Shown piece after piece: positions 7,695 to 17,831 of a DNA stretch of 64,000 nt (its first letter is position 1; every line of letters begins with the position of its first letter). The translations under genes were made by a program, and so were the position numbers. A model generated the notes under the pieces. It did no database searches and was not told the origin of the DNA. It was given only the letters and a program-made list of their open reading frames with translations. This stretch comes from an uncultured bacterium (lineage in GTDB: Bacteria > Pseudomonadota > Alphaproteobacteria > Sphingomonadales > Sphingomonadaceae): NCBI GenBank assembly GCA_942636505.2, contig CALOGB020000182.1:1-64000 (forward strand), in the 5' to 3' direction.

Positions 7695-9029
7695 ATGCCT
7701 GGGCTCTTCGATCATCTTATGCCGGCGAAACGCTGGACGCCGTCGCGGTACCGTGCGTTGCTGCGTGCACGCGGCCCGCGGTCCGTGCAGTTCCGCACTC
7801 GTGCGGCGATCCTGACGGGCGCGATCCTGATCGGGGTGGTCGCGACGCTGTTCGCAGAAGCGGCGGACTGGGCGGCTGGGGTGTTCGCCGGGTACGCGCA
7901 GAGCTGGCACTGGCTGCCGCTGTTGACGACGCCGCTGACGTTCATGGCGCTGGTCTGGCTGACCCGGCGGTACGCGCCGTTCGCGCGGGGATCGGGTATT
8001 CCGCAGGTGATCGCGGCACAGGCCGATCCGAACGAGGCGACGCAGACGCTGATCTCGCCGCGCACCGTCGCCGCCAAGGCCGTGCTGACGATCGGTGCGG
8101 TGCTCGGCGGCGCGTCGGTCGGGCGCGAGGGACCGACCGTCCAGCTTGCCGCGGCGGTGATGGGTGCGACGCATCGACTCGTCCGTGTGCCACTAAGGGG
8201 CGGCGTGCTGATCGCTGGCGGCGCGGCGGGCGTCGCAGCCGCGTTCAACACACCGCTCGCCGGGCTGTTGTTCGCGATCGAGGAACTGGCGTCGGCGTAT
8301 GAGCAGCGCGTAACGCTGCTGGTCCTCGCGGCGATCGTCATCGCCGGGATGGTCGCGCAGTCGGTGCAGGGCGACTACATCTATTTCGGCGCGATCGGCG
8401 CGCATATGCCGTTGCTGTCGGCGTTGCTGGTAGCACCGGTCGCCGGGATTGCCGGCGGGATGGCGGGCGGTCTGTTTTCCCGCACTCTGCTGGCGATGGC
8501 GCAGAGCCGCAACCGCATGACGACCTGGACTCGCGCCAACCCGGTCAAGTTCGCCGGAGCGTGCGGCGCCGTCGTCGCGGTGCTGGGCGTGTTCACCGGC
8601 CTGACCTGGGGAACGGGCTATTCCGCGGCGCGCGCGATGATCGTCGGTGTCGATGCACCCTTGTGGTTCGGACCCGCCAAGTTCGTCGCGACCGCCGCGA
8701 CCGCGATCGCGGGGTTGCCGGGCGGGATCTTCGCGCCGTCGCTTGCGGTCGGGGCGGGTGTCGGCAATTTGCTCCGCGAAGTGTTTCCCGGCGAACCCGC
8801 GAGCGCGATCGTGATCCTGGGGATGGTCGCGTATTTCGCAGGCGTCGTCCGCGCGCCGCTGACTGCGGTCATCATCCTGTCGGAGACGACCGCCAGCCGC
8901 GGACTGATGCTGCCGATGTTCGCGACCGCGTTCATCGCCGATGCGGCCAGCCAATGGGTCTGCCGCGAGAAGCTGTACCACGGGTTGTCGAAGACGTTTG
9001 CGATTCCCGCAACGCCGAAAGTCCCTTAA
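7695..9029 (+). CDS. ClC-family chloride channel or H+/Cl- antiporter
   Basis: A 444-residue inner-membrane protein with the three ClC anion-site signatures in order: GSGIPQ, GREGPTVQ (with the gating Glu) and GGIFAPSLAVGAGVG. It has about ten further hydrophobic segments. The N-terminus is long and basic, and there is no C-terminal CBS domain. Bacterial ClCs are usually homodimeric 2Cl-/H+ exchangers used in acid resistance; whether this is a channel or an exchanger cannot be decided by eye. It converges on the L,D-transpeptidase gene with a 4-base overlap of the two stops. Confidence 0.93.
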   Translation: MPGLFDHLMPAKRWTPSRYRALLRARGPRSVQFRTRAAILTGAILIGVVATLFAEAADWAAGVFAGYAQSWHWLPLLTTPLTFMALVWLTRRYAPFARGSGIPQVIAAQADPNEATQTLISPRTVAAKAVLTIGAVLGGASVGREGPTVQLAAAVMGATHRLVRVPLRGGVLIAGGAAGVAAAFNTPLAGLLFAIEELASAYEQRVTLLVLAAIVIAGMVAQSVQGDYIYFGAIGAHMPLLSALLVAPVAGIAGGMAGGLFSRTLLAMAQSRNRMTTWTRANPVKFAGACGAVVAVLGVFTGLTWGTGYSAARAMIVGVDAPLWFGPAKFVATAATAIAGLPGGIFAPSLAVGAGVGNLLREVFPGEPASAIVILGMVAYFAGVVRAPLTAVIILSETTASRGLMLPMFATAFIADAASQWVCREKLYHGLSKTFAIPATPKVP

Positions 9030-10600
9030 GGCCCGATATCGATCGCCTGCGCCTCTGCGCGTTTGGCGGATGCCTTGGCGAAGCCGAGTTGCTCCGCGAT
9101 CGGATCGTTCCAGCCGTAAGGATCGGTCCGAAACGCGACCTTGCCGGCGTCGTCGACATAGACGTTGTGGTAGAGCAGCCGGACTGGGATGCGGCGGGGC
9201 AGGGGGACGAAGTTCGTCTCGCCCGAATCCTGCGCCGTCTGCCACGCCTCGCCGACGCCTTCATCCTCCGCGAGGATGCGTGCGAACCCCAACGCATCCT
9301 CGACGCGGACGCAACCATGGCTCAGATGACGTTGGCTGCGGTCGAACAGCCCCGGCGCGGAGGTGTCGTGAAGATAGATCGCCTGATCGTTCGCCATGTC
9401 GAACTTGACCATGCCTAGCGCGTTGCTCGGCCCCGGCTGCTGGACGATCCAGCCATCGCGGACGACCATGTTGTGCGCGGTCAGATACTCTTCGCCGACA
9501 TTGGCCATTTCGCCGTTCTGGATCGATTTCGGCACGGTCCAGGTGGGATTGGCAACCAGACGATAGATCGGCGACGACAGCGCCGGCGTCTCGCGGCCGG
9601 GTTCGCCGACGATCACCTTGCGCTGATCGATCATCGTGCCGTCGCGGTAGTAGCGAAGCTGTGCGGCGGCGGTGTTGACGTCGATCCGCGTGGGCGGCGG
9701 CGTTCGCGCCAGCCATCGCCGCCGTTCGAGCCCGACCGCGAGCGCGCGAGCACGGTCGCCCGCACCAAGGTTCAGTACCTTCAACGTCTCGGGGCCGACC
9801 ACGCCGTCTGCGGCTATGCCGTAGTCGGTCTGGAGCCCTTTCAGCGCCTCGGCCATTGCCTGCGTGTAGATAATTGAAGTCGCGGTCGTCGGCGTGGTCG
9901 CCGTCGGCGCGGTCAGCGTTGCGGCTACGGCGAGCGGGTCGGTCGACGAGGGAAGATATCCGCTCTCCGCGAGCTGCTCGACGATCGTGGCGACACGCGG
10001 GTCGCGGTTGCCGACGCGGATGACGCCGGAGGGTATCGTCTGCACCGGCGTTGCGGTCGACGCCTTGGCGCTGAACGCGAGATACGCGTCGGAGAGTTGC
10101 TTATACTCGGCATCCTGCGGTGGGAGACCGTCGAACCAGGCGACGAGATCGCTCTTGGCGAGCGCCCGCGACAGCCCGGTGGTAAGGTCGACCTTGGGGC
10201 GGGGCAGCGTGTAGACCTGATGCAGCGAAGCGGGGTCGACGCGGCCCTGTGCGAGCGCGCCGGCATAATCGAGTGCGGCCTTGGTTCGCGCGGCATCGTC
10301 GACGGGCGGGGCGCCATCGGCGGGTGCGGGTAGGAACTCGACCCGATCGAGGCCTTGGCGCGCACGGTCGGCAAGGATTTGATCGAAGGCCGCGATGTTT
10401 GCCGCAGTCCAAGCGGCCTTGGTCGGAGTGGCCTTGCCAACTGCCTTTGGTGCCGACTTCGACGCGGTGCGGGGCTGGCCTTCCGCGATGGCCTTTGTTG
10501 GGACGATGGGCTTCGGCGCGGGAGCAAATCCACCGAGCGCCAGAGCCAGGACCGGCATGCAACCCGAAGCGAGCTGCATCCGTAAAGTTCGTACTGTCAT
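9026..10600 (-). CDS. L,D-transpeptidase of the YcbB (LdtD) type
   Basis: A 524-residue exported murein L,D-transpeptidase that makes 3-3 cross-links in peptidoglycan. An N-terminal signal sequence (about 1-28) is followed by an alpha-helical scaffold domain. A PG_binding_1 domain comes next (about 235-285, LKGLQTDYGIAADGVVGPETLKVLN). The YkuD catalytic domain follows (RIDVNTAAAQLRYYRDG onwards) with the active-site block SHGCVRVEDALGFA (Cys nucleophile, His and Arg). The order matches E. coli YcbB. The last 60 residues extend beyond the catalytic block, as in that family. It ends inside the convergent ClC stop. Confidence 0.93.
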   Translation of the reverse strand: MTVRTLRMQLASGCMPVLALALGGFAPAPKPIVPTKAIAEGQPRTASKSAPKAVGKATPTKAAWTAANIAAFDQILADRARQGLDRVEFLPAPADGAPPVDDAARTKAALDYAGALAQGRVDPASLHQVYTLPRPKVDLTTGLSRALAKSDLVAWFDGLPPQDAEYKQLSDAYLAFSAKASTATPVQTIPSGVIRVGNRDPRVATIVEQLAESGYLPSSTDPLAVAATLTAPTATTPTTATSIIYTQAMAEALKGLQTDYGIAADGVVGPETLKVLNLGAGDRARALAVGLERRRWLARTPPPTRIDVNTAAAQLRYYRDGTMIDQRKVIVGEPGRETPALSSPIYRLVANPTWTVPKSIQNGEMANVGEEYLTAHNMVVRDGWIVQQPGPSNALGMVKFDMANDQAIYLHDTSAPGLFDRSQRHLSHGCVRVEDALGFARILAEDEGVGEAWQTAQDSGETNFVPLPRRIPVRLLYHNVYVDDAGKVAFRTDPYGWNDPIAEQLGFAKASAKRAEAQAIDIGP

Positions 10601-10678
10601 CGGTGGATAACGTTTGGACCGTTCGATGGGCTCACATGAGCGGCAGATTTCTCGGTTCCTAGGTTCGGCTCTCGTCGA

Positions 10679-11659
10679 TCAGCCGAAATCGAAGACGCCG
10701 CCGGGTGGTGCCGCGACAAACTTCTCGCGAGGTATCGCCGCTGCGTCCAGCGCTTCGGCCAGCGCGATTTGCGGCGCGTCGCGTGCTTCGTCGGTCAGCT
10801 GGAACGTGCCCCAGTGAATGCCGAGCGCCTGTTTCGCGTCGACCTCGCCGAAGATGCGTACCGCCTCGGCAGGATCGACATGCTGCCCGGCCATGAACCA
10901 GCGCGGGGCGTAGGCGCCGATCGGGATCAGCGCGACGTCGGGCGCGCCGAGACGCTCGCGGATCTGGCCGAAGATCGCGCCATTGCCGTACGCGGTATCG
11001 CCCGCGAACCAGATCGCACCGGCGGGTGTGTCGAGCCAGTGTCCGGCCCATAAAGCCATCCGGACGTCGCTCGGCCAGCGGTTTGCCCAGTGATAGGCGG
11101 GGGTGATCGTGGTGGTGATGCCCTCGCCGATCGGCAGGCGGTCCCACCAGTCGCCGACGACGCACCGGGCGTCGGGCACCGCGGCGCGCAGGATCGTATC
11201 GTTGCCGAGTGGGAGTACGAACAGGGGCGTATGCGCCACCTGGAGCCTGCGCAAAGTGGCGACGTCGAAATGATCGTAATGGCAGTGGCTGATCAGCACG
11301 ACGTCGATCGGCGGCAGGTCGTCGAAGGCGATACCGGGCGCCGCCACGCGCTTTGGCCCGGCGAACGAGACGGGGCTCGCGCGCTCCGACCAGATCGGGT
11401 CGGTCAGGATGTTGAGCCCGGCCACCTGGATCAGCATCGAGGCGTGCCCGATCATCGTGACACGGATCCCGTCGACGCGCACGTCGGGCTTGGCCGGCGT
11501 GACCGGCACCGAGCGCGGCCATTTCGCGACACCGCGCGCCAGCTTCCACCGCAGCACGTCTTTCAGGCCGCGATCGGTCGGCGCCTGCCCCGGATTGAAG
11601 AACCGGAGACCATCGAAATGGTCGGACGGGGGACCCTGGTAATAACGGTTCTGCGGCAT
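10679..11659 (-). CDS. Metallo-beta-lactamase-fold hydrolase (UlaG / NAPE-PLD-like)
   Basis: A 326-residue zinc hydrolase. It has HASMLIQVAGLNILTDPIW, the metal motif HCHYDHFD (HxHxDH), AGDTAYG with a bridging Asp, and a distal His in GIHWGTFQ. The arrangement resembles the UlaG and NAPE-PLD-like group rather than beta-lactamases; the substrate is unknown. The chosen ATG gives MPQNRYYQGPPSDHF, a common start for this group, after an AGGCAGG-like site. The longer frame runs antisense-free into the neighbouring peptidase tail and adds only low-complexity Arg-rich sequence. No signal peptide. Confidence 0.9.
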   Translation of the reverse strand: MPQNRYYQGPPSDHFDGLRFFNPGQAPTDRGLKDVLRWKLARGVAKWPRSVPVTPAKPDVRVDGIRVTMIGHASMLIQVAGLNILTDPIWSERASPVSFAGPKRVAAPGIAFDDLPPIDVVLISHCHYDHFDVATLRRLQVAHTPLFVLPLGNDTILRAAVPDARCVVGDWWDRLPIGEGITTTITPAYHWANRWPSDVRMALWAGHWLDTPAGAIWFAGDTAYGNGAIFGQIRERLGAPDVALIPIGAYAPRWFMAGQHVDPAEAVRIFGEVDAKQALGIHWGTFQLTDEARDAPQIALAEALDAAAIPREKFVAAPPGGVFDFG

Positions 11660-11697
11660 GCGCCTGCCTAGCCCGAAGCCCCCCGGCCGCCCAGACG

Positions 11698-13620
11698 CTA
11701 CTTCGCGTTCTTCACGTATTTGTCGAACCACGCGATCGACCGCTGGCGGACGTCCGCGGACTGTTCGGGGCCCGTCACGCAGTGGCCGGCGTCGGGATAG
11801 ATCACCAGGCTGACGGGGACGTTGCGATCCTTCAGCGCGTGCCACCATTCGATCGACTGGGTCGGCGGCACCTCGATATCGCGCTCGCCGACATAGATGA
11901 ACGTCGGCGTCCGGGCGGTCTTCGCGTGATAGATCGCGGAGACGTCCTCATACGCCTTCATGTCGTCGTACATCGACTTGCCGAAGAACGGCAGCAGCCA
12001 CTGGTCGATGCCGTTGGTGCCGTAATAGCTGACCCAGTTCGACAGGCCGGCACCCGCGACGATGCCCTTGAAGCGGTTGGTCTGCGTGTTGGCCCACATC
12101 GCCATGAACCCGCCATAGCTGCACCCGCCGAGGCCGAGGCGCTTGTCGTCGACCGGCGCGACGCGCTCGACCGCATCGACGCCGGCGAGCACGTCGCGCA
12201 AGTCGCCACCGCCGAAGTCGCGCTTGTTTGCGGCGGTGAATGCCTCGCCCTGGCCGTAGCTGCCGCGCGGATTGGGCAGGAAGACGTAATAGCCCGCCTT
12301 GATCAACGCGGCGTTGAGCGAGGTCGGATAGAGATAGCTGGGCGTCGAGGCTGCCGATGGGCCGCCGTGGACGATCGTGATCATCGGCGCCTTGCCGGTC
12401 GGTGCGATGCCCGAGGTGGGGCGGGGCGCGAGCAGCCAGCCCTGGACGTCGAAGCCCTCGTTCTTCCAGCTGATGCTCCGCGCTGCGGCAAGCGCGGGCA
12501 TCGCGTCGTTGTCGTGCGTGATCTGCTTCACGCCCTGTCCCTGGGGGTTGAGCGGACCTGCGTAGATGGCCGGTGCGCGCTCGTAATCTTGTACCACCGC
12601 GGCGGCGATCCGTCCGTCGGCTGAGAACACGGCGCGGCCATCGCCTGCGCTCGAGCTTGCCGGCTTGGCAAACCCCGGCACCACCGGTTGGCCGGGCGTG
12701 AGCGTACCGAACTGCATCTGGTCGCCGGCCAGCGTCACCGTTCGCAGGCCGCCGCGGGTCCAGGCGATCGTGGTCACCGTAGACTTGGCGCCGGCCGTGA
12801 CGTTGCGCGGGGTGCCGCCCTCCAGTCCGACCGTGAAGACGTCGCCGCCGATCGAGCCGAAATCGCTCATCAGGCCGCCGACATAGGCGACGGTGCGGCC
12901 ATCGGGAGACACGCGCGGCTGGTTGATCTGCGTCGTCGGCCTGGCGATCGATCGGACCGCGCCGGTCTGCGCGTCGATCGCGTCGAGCGTCGCCACCCAC
13001 CAATTGTTGTCGCCATTGCCGAGCGCGGTCGTCGCGACGAACCCGCGACCGTCCGGCGTCCAGTCATATTCATAGACATAGCGACCCGCAGGCGAGAGCG
13101 GCGTAACGGTCGTCGTGGCCTTGGTGATGTCGAATACCGCGAGGCGCTGTTCGTCGCTCTTCTCGCCGATCTCGCCGATCATCCTGACGCCGGCCTGCGT
13201 CGCGCCCGACTCCTTGGCGGCGCCGAGCGTCACCAGCAGCGCGATCCGCTTGCCGTCGGGCGACACCCGCGGAGTCTGCGCGATACCGGCGATGGTCGCG
13301 ACGGTGCGCGTCGCCTTGGCGTCGGCATAGGTCAGCCGGACATTGCCCGCCGCGGTGTCGCGGACCAGGAACACCAGGTCGCCATTCGGCGCGAACGTGA
13401 GTCCCGCATAGCTGCACGTCGCGCACGGATCGATCGTCCGCAGCACCCGCCCGTCGGCGACGCTGCGGAGGGTTATGACACCGTGCGCGCCGCTGCTTTC
13501 AATGGTCGCGGTGCGATCGCCCGCGGGAGACAGCGCGAGCCCGCCATATTGGTGAAGCGTCTGCGCGGACGCAGGTGCGGCGGTCGCGAGGAGAAGGGCG
13601 GCGGTGACGGTAAGACGCAT
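11698..13620 (-). CDS. Exported S9 family prolyl oligopeptidase / acylaminoacyl-peptidase-like
   Basis: A 640-residue serine peptidase with an N-terminal signal (MRLTVTAALLLATAAPASAQ). Repeats of a WD-like beta-propeller (about 25-380, for example SPDGKRIALLV and SPDGRTVAYVG) are followed by a C-terminal alpha/beta hydrolase. The catalytic Ser is in GGCSYGGFMAMW, the Asp in VGERDIEVPP and the His in DAGHCVTG. Such S9 enzymes cleave short peptides in the periplasm. It is adjacent to the MBL-fold gene on the same strand, 38 bases apart. Confidence 0.93.
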   Translation of the reverse strand: MRLTVTAALLLATAAPASAQTLHQYGGLALSPAGDRTATIESSGAHGVITLRSVADGRVLRTIDPCATCSYAGLTFAPNGDLVFLVRDTAAGNVRLTYADAKATRTVATIAGIAQTPRVSPDGKRIALLVTLGAAKESGATQAGVRMIGEIGEKSDEQRLAVFDITKATTTVTPLSPAGRYVYEYDWTPDGRGFVATTALGNGDNNWWVATLDAIDAQTGAVRSIARPTTQINQPRVSPDGRTVAYVGGLMSDFGSIGGDVFTVGLEGGTPRNVTAGAKSTVTTIAWTRGGLRTVTLAGDQMQFGTLTPGQPVVPGFAKPASSSAGDGRAVFSADGRIAAAVVQDYERAPAIYAGPLNPQGQGVKQITHDNDAMPALAAARSISWKNEGFDVQGWLLAPRPTSGIAPTGKAPMITIVHGGPSAASTPSYLYPTSLNAALIKAGYYVFLPNPRGSYGQGEAFTAANKRDFGGGDLRDVLAGVDAVERVAPVDDKRLGLGGCSYGGFMAMWANTQTNRFKGIVAGAGLSNWVSYYGTNGIDQWLLPFFGKSMYDDMKAYEDVSAIYHAKTARTPTFIYVGERDIEVPPTQSIEWWHALKDRNVPVSLVIYPDAGHCVTGPEQSADVRQRSIAWFDKYVKNAK

Positions 13621-13829
13621 CGGGGGCTCCGGCAGAACAGCGGTTGCCCCTGCTTAGCGCTTGGCCGATCCGCGGCAAGCCGGTGTCGTGACAACGCCGT
13701 CCAAAGACCTCGCGCCGCGACCGCCAGGCATCCGTGGCGGGCCGAAATCGTCCGTGATCGCCGGTACGTACCTGCTAGCTCGGGCAGTGAAATCCAATAG
13801 ACGCACTCTGGCTTATGTTGCCACAGTCC

Positions 13830-14369
13830 CTAGCGCTGACGCTTCACCAAAACCGGTCGTTCGCCGTCAATCAACGCTTTGAACCCGCCGAAGCCAGACT
13901 GCTTGATGATGACCGCGGTGCCGGGGCGCGGTGCGAGCGTCAAAGGCTCGATCGTCTCCCACGCCGTATTGTTGGCCAGCTGGATCAAGTAACGCGCGTA
14001 ACTTGACGCCCTTACACCGGTGATCGTCGTCTTCACCTCGGTAACCCTCGTGAGCCGGTCGGCCTCGCCGCCGCCAAGAGGGTTTTTTGCCGCATCTGCG
14101 AGCCCGAATCGCTGCTGTTTACGCTCGACGACAGCCGCGCGGTCCAGCGCCAGCAAACTGCCGGACTTGCGCGCGCTCGCTATCTCGCGAGCGGCTGCAT
14201 CGAAGCATGACAGCCGAGCAGCATCGGTCGCAACCTGCTGGCATTCGGCAAGCGCGTCCAATGTTCGCGACGAGGTCCGATCGGGGGCGGCGGTCGCCGG
14301 TGCACCGCAGGAGACGCCCGCCAGAGCGAGGAGTGCAAACGGAACGCAATAGGCACGCAAATCACGCAT
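13830..14369 (-). CDS. Secreted 179-aa protein with a conserved Cys pair, unknown function
   Basis: A signal peptide (about 1-27, ending in CGAPATAA) is followed by LAECQQVATDAARLSCFDAAARE. This C-x(n)-LSCFD motif is seen in many proteobacterial exported proteins of unknown role, and the two Cys could form a disulfide. The C-terminal half is predicted beta strands (ITGVRASSYARYLIQLANNTAWETIE) ending in AVIIKQSGFGGFKALIDG. That part looks like a small beta domain found with the Cys motif in type VI-associated VasI-like proteins. No secretion genes lie nearby, so the function stays open. Confidence 0.75.
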   Translation of the reverse strand: MRDLRAYCVPFALLALAGVSCGAPATAAPDRTSSRTLDALAECQQVATDAARLSCFDAAAREIASARKSGSLLALDRAAVVERKQQRFGLADAAKNPLGGGEADRLTRVTEVKTTITGVRASSYARYLIQLANNTAWETIEPLTLAPRPGTAVIIKQSGFGGFKALIDGERPVLVKRQR

Positions 14370-14590
14370 TGGACTACCTCGAGACGAATAAAGGAAAGAA
14401 TCTATCGGCCGAAACTGGCGGGGGACACTATGTTGCGCTTATGTCACTCTACTGTCGCAAACGGAACCCAAAAGGGCCGAATCGACGATATTCGTTGCAG
14501 TGCGCCAATAGCGATCGATACACCTCTCCCAGAGCCGGTTCTTTTCCGGGGGCAAATGCACGGCGATACGCCGGCAAATAAGGGGCTAAT

Positions 14591-17500
14591 ATGACATCTG
14601 CTGCTCGTGCACACCTGCTTGCGACCACGCTGCTCATGGGAGCGGCAACGCTTGCCACGCCAGCGTTCGCGCAGGTCCAGGGTGACAATTCGGGGATCCG
14701 CGCTGGCGGCGCGACCGCAACCCAGGCGACCACGCCGGGCGCGAACGCCCAGGGCGAAGTCGGCATGACGACGTCCGAAGCAGCGCCGACCACCGAGAAC
14801 AGCCAGGGCGACATCGTCGTCACTGGCTCGCTGATCAAGAACCCGGCGCTGATTGCGTCGGCACCTGTTCAGGTCGTTGGCCAGGAAGAAATCAGGCTCC
14901 GCCAGTCGAACACGGCCGAAGACGTTCTTCGCACGTTGCCGGGCGCAACGCCGAGCATCGGTTCGGCCGTCAACAACGGCAATGGCGGCGCATCGTATGT
15001 CGATCTTCGAGGTCTGGGGTCGTTCCGTAACGTCGTCCTGATCGACGGCAATCGTATCGCTCCGTCGGGCCTGTTGGGTCGCGTCGATTTGAACAACATT
15101 CCGCTCGCATTGGTTGAGCGCGTCGACATGCTGACCGGCGGCGCGGCGACGACTTACGGCGCTGATGCAGTGTCCGGCGTCGTCAACTTCATTACCCGCT
15201 CGGATTTCTCCGGGATCGACGCATCGGTGTCTAACCAGATCACCGAGCGTGGCGATGGCGCGTATTTCCGCGGCGATATCACGATCGGCGCGAATTTCGA
15301 CGATGGTCGTGGCAACGCGGTCTTCTCGGTCGGCTATCAGCAATCGGATCCGGTCTATCAGGGTGACCGGCCTTACTCGATCCAGAACTACGATTCGTTC
15401 TCGGGCGCATCGAGCGGCTCGGGTACGACCACTCCATCCGTGTTCACGCTCGGCGGTCGCCGTCAGATCAACCCGACCACGGGCGCACTGTCGACGGCGG
15501 TAACGCCGTTCAACTTCAACCCGTACAACATCTTCCAGACGCCCTTCGAACGTTTCAACATGTATGGCGCAGGCCATTACGCCGTGTCGGACACGGTCGA
15601 AGTCTATACCCGTGGCCTGTTCTCGAAGAACACCGTCGACACGATCATCGCGCCGTCGGGCGTCTTCAACTCGTCGGTAGTTGTCCCGCTGTCGAACCCC
15701 TATCTCCCAGCAGCAGCGCGTTCGCAGTTCTGCACCGCCGCCGGAATCACGGCAGCGCAGTGCACGGCTGCTGCCGCAGCGACCAGCCCGACCGATCCGA
15801 ACTTCCGCACGATCACGACCAACCTGTCGCGGCGTACGACCGAAGTCGGTCCGCGCATCTCGAACTACCAGACGACGATCTTCGACTATCGCGCTGGTGT
15901 GAAGGTCGGCCTCACCGAAGGCATCAAGCTTGATGTCTCGGGCGGTTATGGCGAATCCGAGAATACTCAGACGCTTCAGGGCTATGTCCTGACGTCGCGA
16001 GTCCGCTCGGCAGTATATGCAACCAACACCACGTCTTGCCTGGGCAATGCACCACAGGGTGCGGCGATCACCGCCGGTAGCGGCTGCGTTCCGCTCAACA
16101 TTTTCGGCGCAGACGGTTCGATTACCCCGGCGATGACCAACTACATCACGGGCGAAAGCACGACGACCGTCCGGACGTCGCTGGCGCAGGCCCGTGCGGT
16201 TCTGAACGGCGATTTCGGCTTTGCCTCGCCATTCGCAAGCGACGCAATTGGCTTCGCGGCTGGCGGCGAATACCGCAAATATCGTGCGTCGCAGCGCTCG
16301 GACACGCTGGCGCAGACCGCCGGCGAGCTCGGTGGTGCCGGTGGCGCCGCGCCGAACATCGACGGTGGCTATGAGGTAAGCGAAGGCTTCGGCGAGTTGA
16401 TTGCGCCCCTGATCCAGGACAAGCCCTTCTTCCAGAGCCTCACTCTCGAAGCAGGCGTCCGCTATTCGCACTACAAGATCCTTGCCGACTCGTCGCCGAC
16501 GTTCAACACCACCACCTACAAGGGCGGCGGTAGCTGGGAGCCGGCAACCGGTCTGAAACTGCGCGGGACGTATCAGCGTGCCGTGCGGGCTCCGAACATC
16601 AGCGAACTGTTCTCGCCGGTGAATACGGGCCTCACCAATCTGTCGACCGATCGTTGCGCTGGTGCTGCGCCGGTCAACAACGCGAACCTCCGTGCGGTCT
16701 GCCTTGCGCAGGGCGCGCCGGCGTCGACGATCGGGCTGATCACCAACCCGACGGCAGGGCAGGCGAACATCACCTCCGGTGGCAACATCGCGCTTCGTCC
16801 TGAGAAGTCGGACAGCTACACGCTTGGTGTCGTGATCCAGCCAACCAGCTTCATTCGCGGGCTGTCGATCACGGTCGATTACTTCAACATCAAGATCAAG
16901 GGTGCGATCTCCCAGTATGCTCCTGGCGATCTCATCTCGGCGTGCTTCGACAATCTGGGTGCTGCAAGCGCAACGAGCCCGGCTTGCCTCGCGATCTCGC
17001 GCAACCCGGTAACGGGCGGTCTGGATGGCGATCCGGCGACCACCCGTGGTCTGGTCGCGGCAATCTCGAATCTCGGGACGGTCAAGACCGACGGTATCGA
17101 TCTCAACGTGACCTATCGTACGCCGCTGATCGAGGGCGTTAAGATGGCGTTGGCGTTCCAGGGTAGCTGGGCGAACTCTTCCACCTTCCAGGCAGCGCCC
17201 GGCCTCATCAATCGTGAGTGCATCGGCTATTACTCGATCAACTGCGGTGGCGCTGCCAGCGCAGTTGCAGGGGGCTCTGGTTCGATCCAGCCGGAATTCA
17301 CCTGGAACACCCGTGCGACCTTCACGGTCGACAACAACATCGACCTGTCGGTTCTGTGGCGCCATATCGACGGTGTTCGTCAGGAGCCGGACGATATCGC
17401 CAACGGCAACGGGCAGGCCTTCGCTGGCAATCTGTCGGGTGGCGCGCTTGCCGGTCAGGCCGTCGATTTCACGCGTATTCCAGCGTACGATTACATCGAT

Positions 17501-17689
17501 CTGGCAACGCGGATCGGTGTTGCCGAGAATTTCGACCTGACCGTGACGGTGGCCAACCTGTTCGACAAGCAGCCGCCGCTCGTCGGTTCGACGGTTGGCT
17601 CCACCAGCTTCAACAGCGGTAACACCTATCCGTCGACGTACGACGCGCTGGGCCGTCGCTTCTCGGTCGCTGCCCGCCTGCACTTCTAG
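14591..17689 (+). CDS. TonB-dependent outer-membrane receptor
   Basis: A 1032-residue outer-membrane receptor. It has a signal peptide (1-28), then an Ala/Gly/Thr/Gln-rich linker (29-72) and a TonB-box-like DIVVTG (74-79). The plug domain (about 85-200) contains RLRQSNTAEDVLRTLPG and TGGAATTYGADAVSGVVNFITR. A 22-strand barrel follows, ending in the aromatic C-terminus RRFSVAARLHF. There is no STN signalling domain. The ligand is unknown; the plug sequence belongs to the large family that expands in sphingomonads and caulobacters. A strong terminator follows the gene. The next genes include a sulfotransferase-like protein and two Asp/Asn-hydroxylase-domain proteins. Confidence 0.95.
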   Translation: MTSAARAHLLATTLLMGAATLATPAFAQVQGDNSGIRAGGATATQATTPGANAQGEVGMTTSEAAPTTENSQGDIVVTGSLIKNPALIASAPVQVVGQEEIRLRQSNTAEDVLRTLPGATPSIGSAVNNGNGGASYVDLRGLGSFRNVVLIDGNRIAPSGLLGRVDLNNIPLALVERVDMLTGGAATTYGADAVSGVVNFITRSDFSGIDASVSNQITERGDGAYFRGDITIGANFDDGRGNAVFSVGYQQSDPVYQGDRPYSIQNYDSFSGASSGSGTTTPSVFTLGGRRQINPTTGALSTAVTPFNFNPYNIFQTPFERFNMYGAGHYAVSDTVEVYTRGLFSKNTVDTIIAPSGVFNSSVVVPLSNPYLPAAARSQFCTAAGITAAQCTAAAAATSPTDPNFRTITTNLSRRTTEVGPRISNYQTTIFDYRAGVKVGLTEGIKLDVSGGYGESENTQTLQGYVLTSRVRSAVYATNTTSCLGNAPQGAAITAGSGCVPLNIFGADGSITPAMTNYITGESTTTVRTSLAQARAVLNGDFGFASPFASDAIGFAAGGEYRKYRASQRSDTLAQTAGELGGAGGAAPNIDGGYEVSEGFGELIAPLIQDKPFFQSLTLEAGVRYSHYKILADSSPTFNTTTYKGGGSWEPATGLKLRGTYQRAVRAPNISELFSPVNTGLTNLSTDRCAGAAPVNNANLRAVCLAQGAPASTIGLITNPTAGQANITSGGNIALRPEKSDSYTLGVVIQPTSFIRGLSITVDYFNIKIKGAISQYAPGDLISACFDNLGAASATSPACLAISRNPVTGGLDGDPATTRGLVAAISNLGTVKTDGIDLNVTYRTPLIEGVKMALAFQGSWANSSTFQAAPGLINRECIGYYSINCGGAASAVAGGSGSIQPEFTWNTRATFTVDNNIDLSVLWRHIDGVRQEPDDIANGNGQAFAGNLSGGALAGQAVDFTRIPAYDYIDLATRIGVAENFDLTVTVANLFDKQPPLVGSTVGSTSFNSGNTYPSTYDALGRRFSVAARLHF

Positions 17690-17712
17690 GATCGGTTGCG
17701 ATCCGACTTCTG

Positions 17713-17741
17713 GGGTGGCTCTTCGGAGCCACCCTTTTTTT
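17713..17741 (+). terminator. Rho-independent terminator after the TonB receptor gene
   Basis: GGGTGGCTC (17713-17721) and GAGCCACCC (17726-17734) form a perfect 9-bp stem with a TTCG tetraloop, followed by seven T. It lies 24 bases after the receptor stop. Confidence 0.95.
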
Positions 17742-17831
17742 GTCTGCTCTCGAGCGACCCGGTAACGGCACAGTGCTCGCCAGCCCGTTTGATATGGGTT
17801 TGACCAGGGGCTCGAGTTGGCTTCGAGGCTT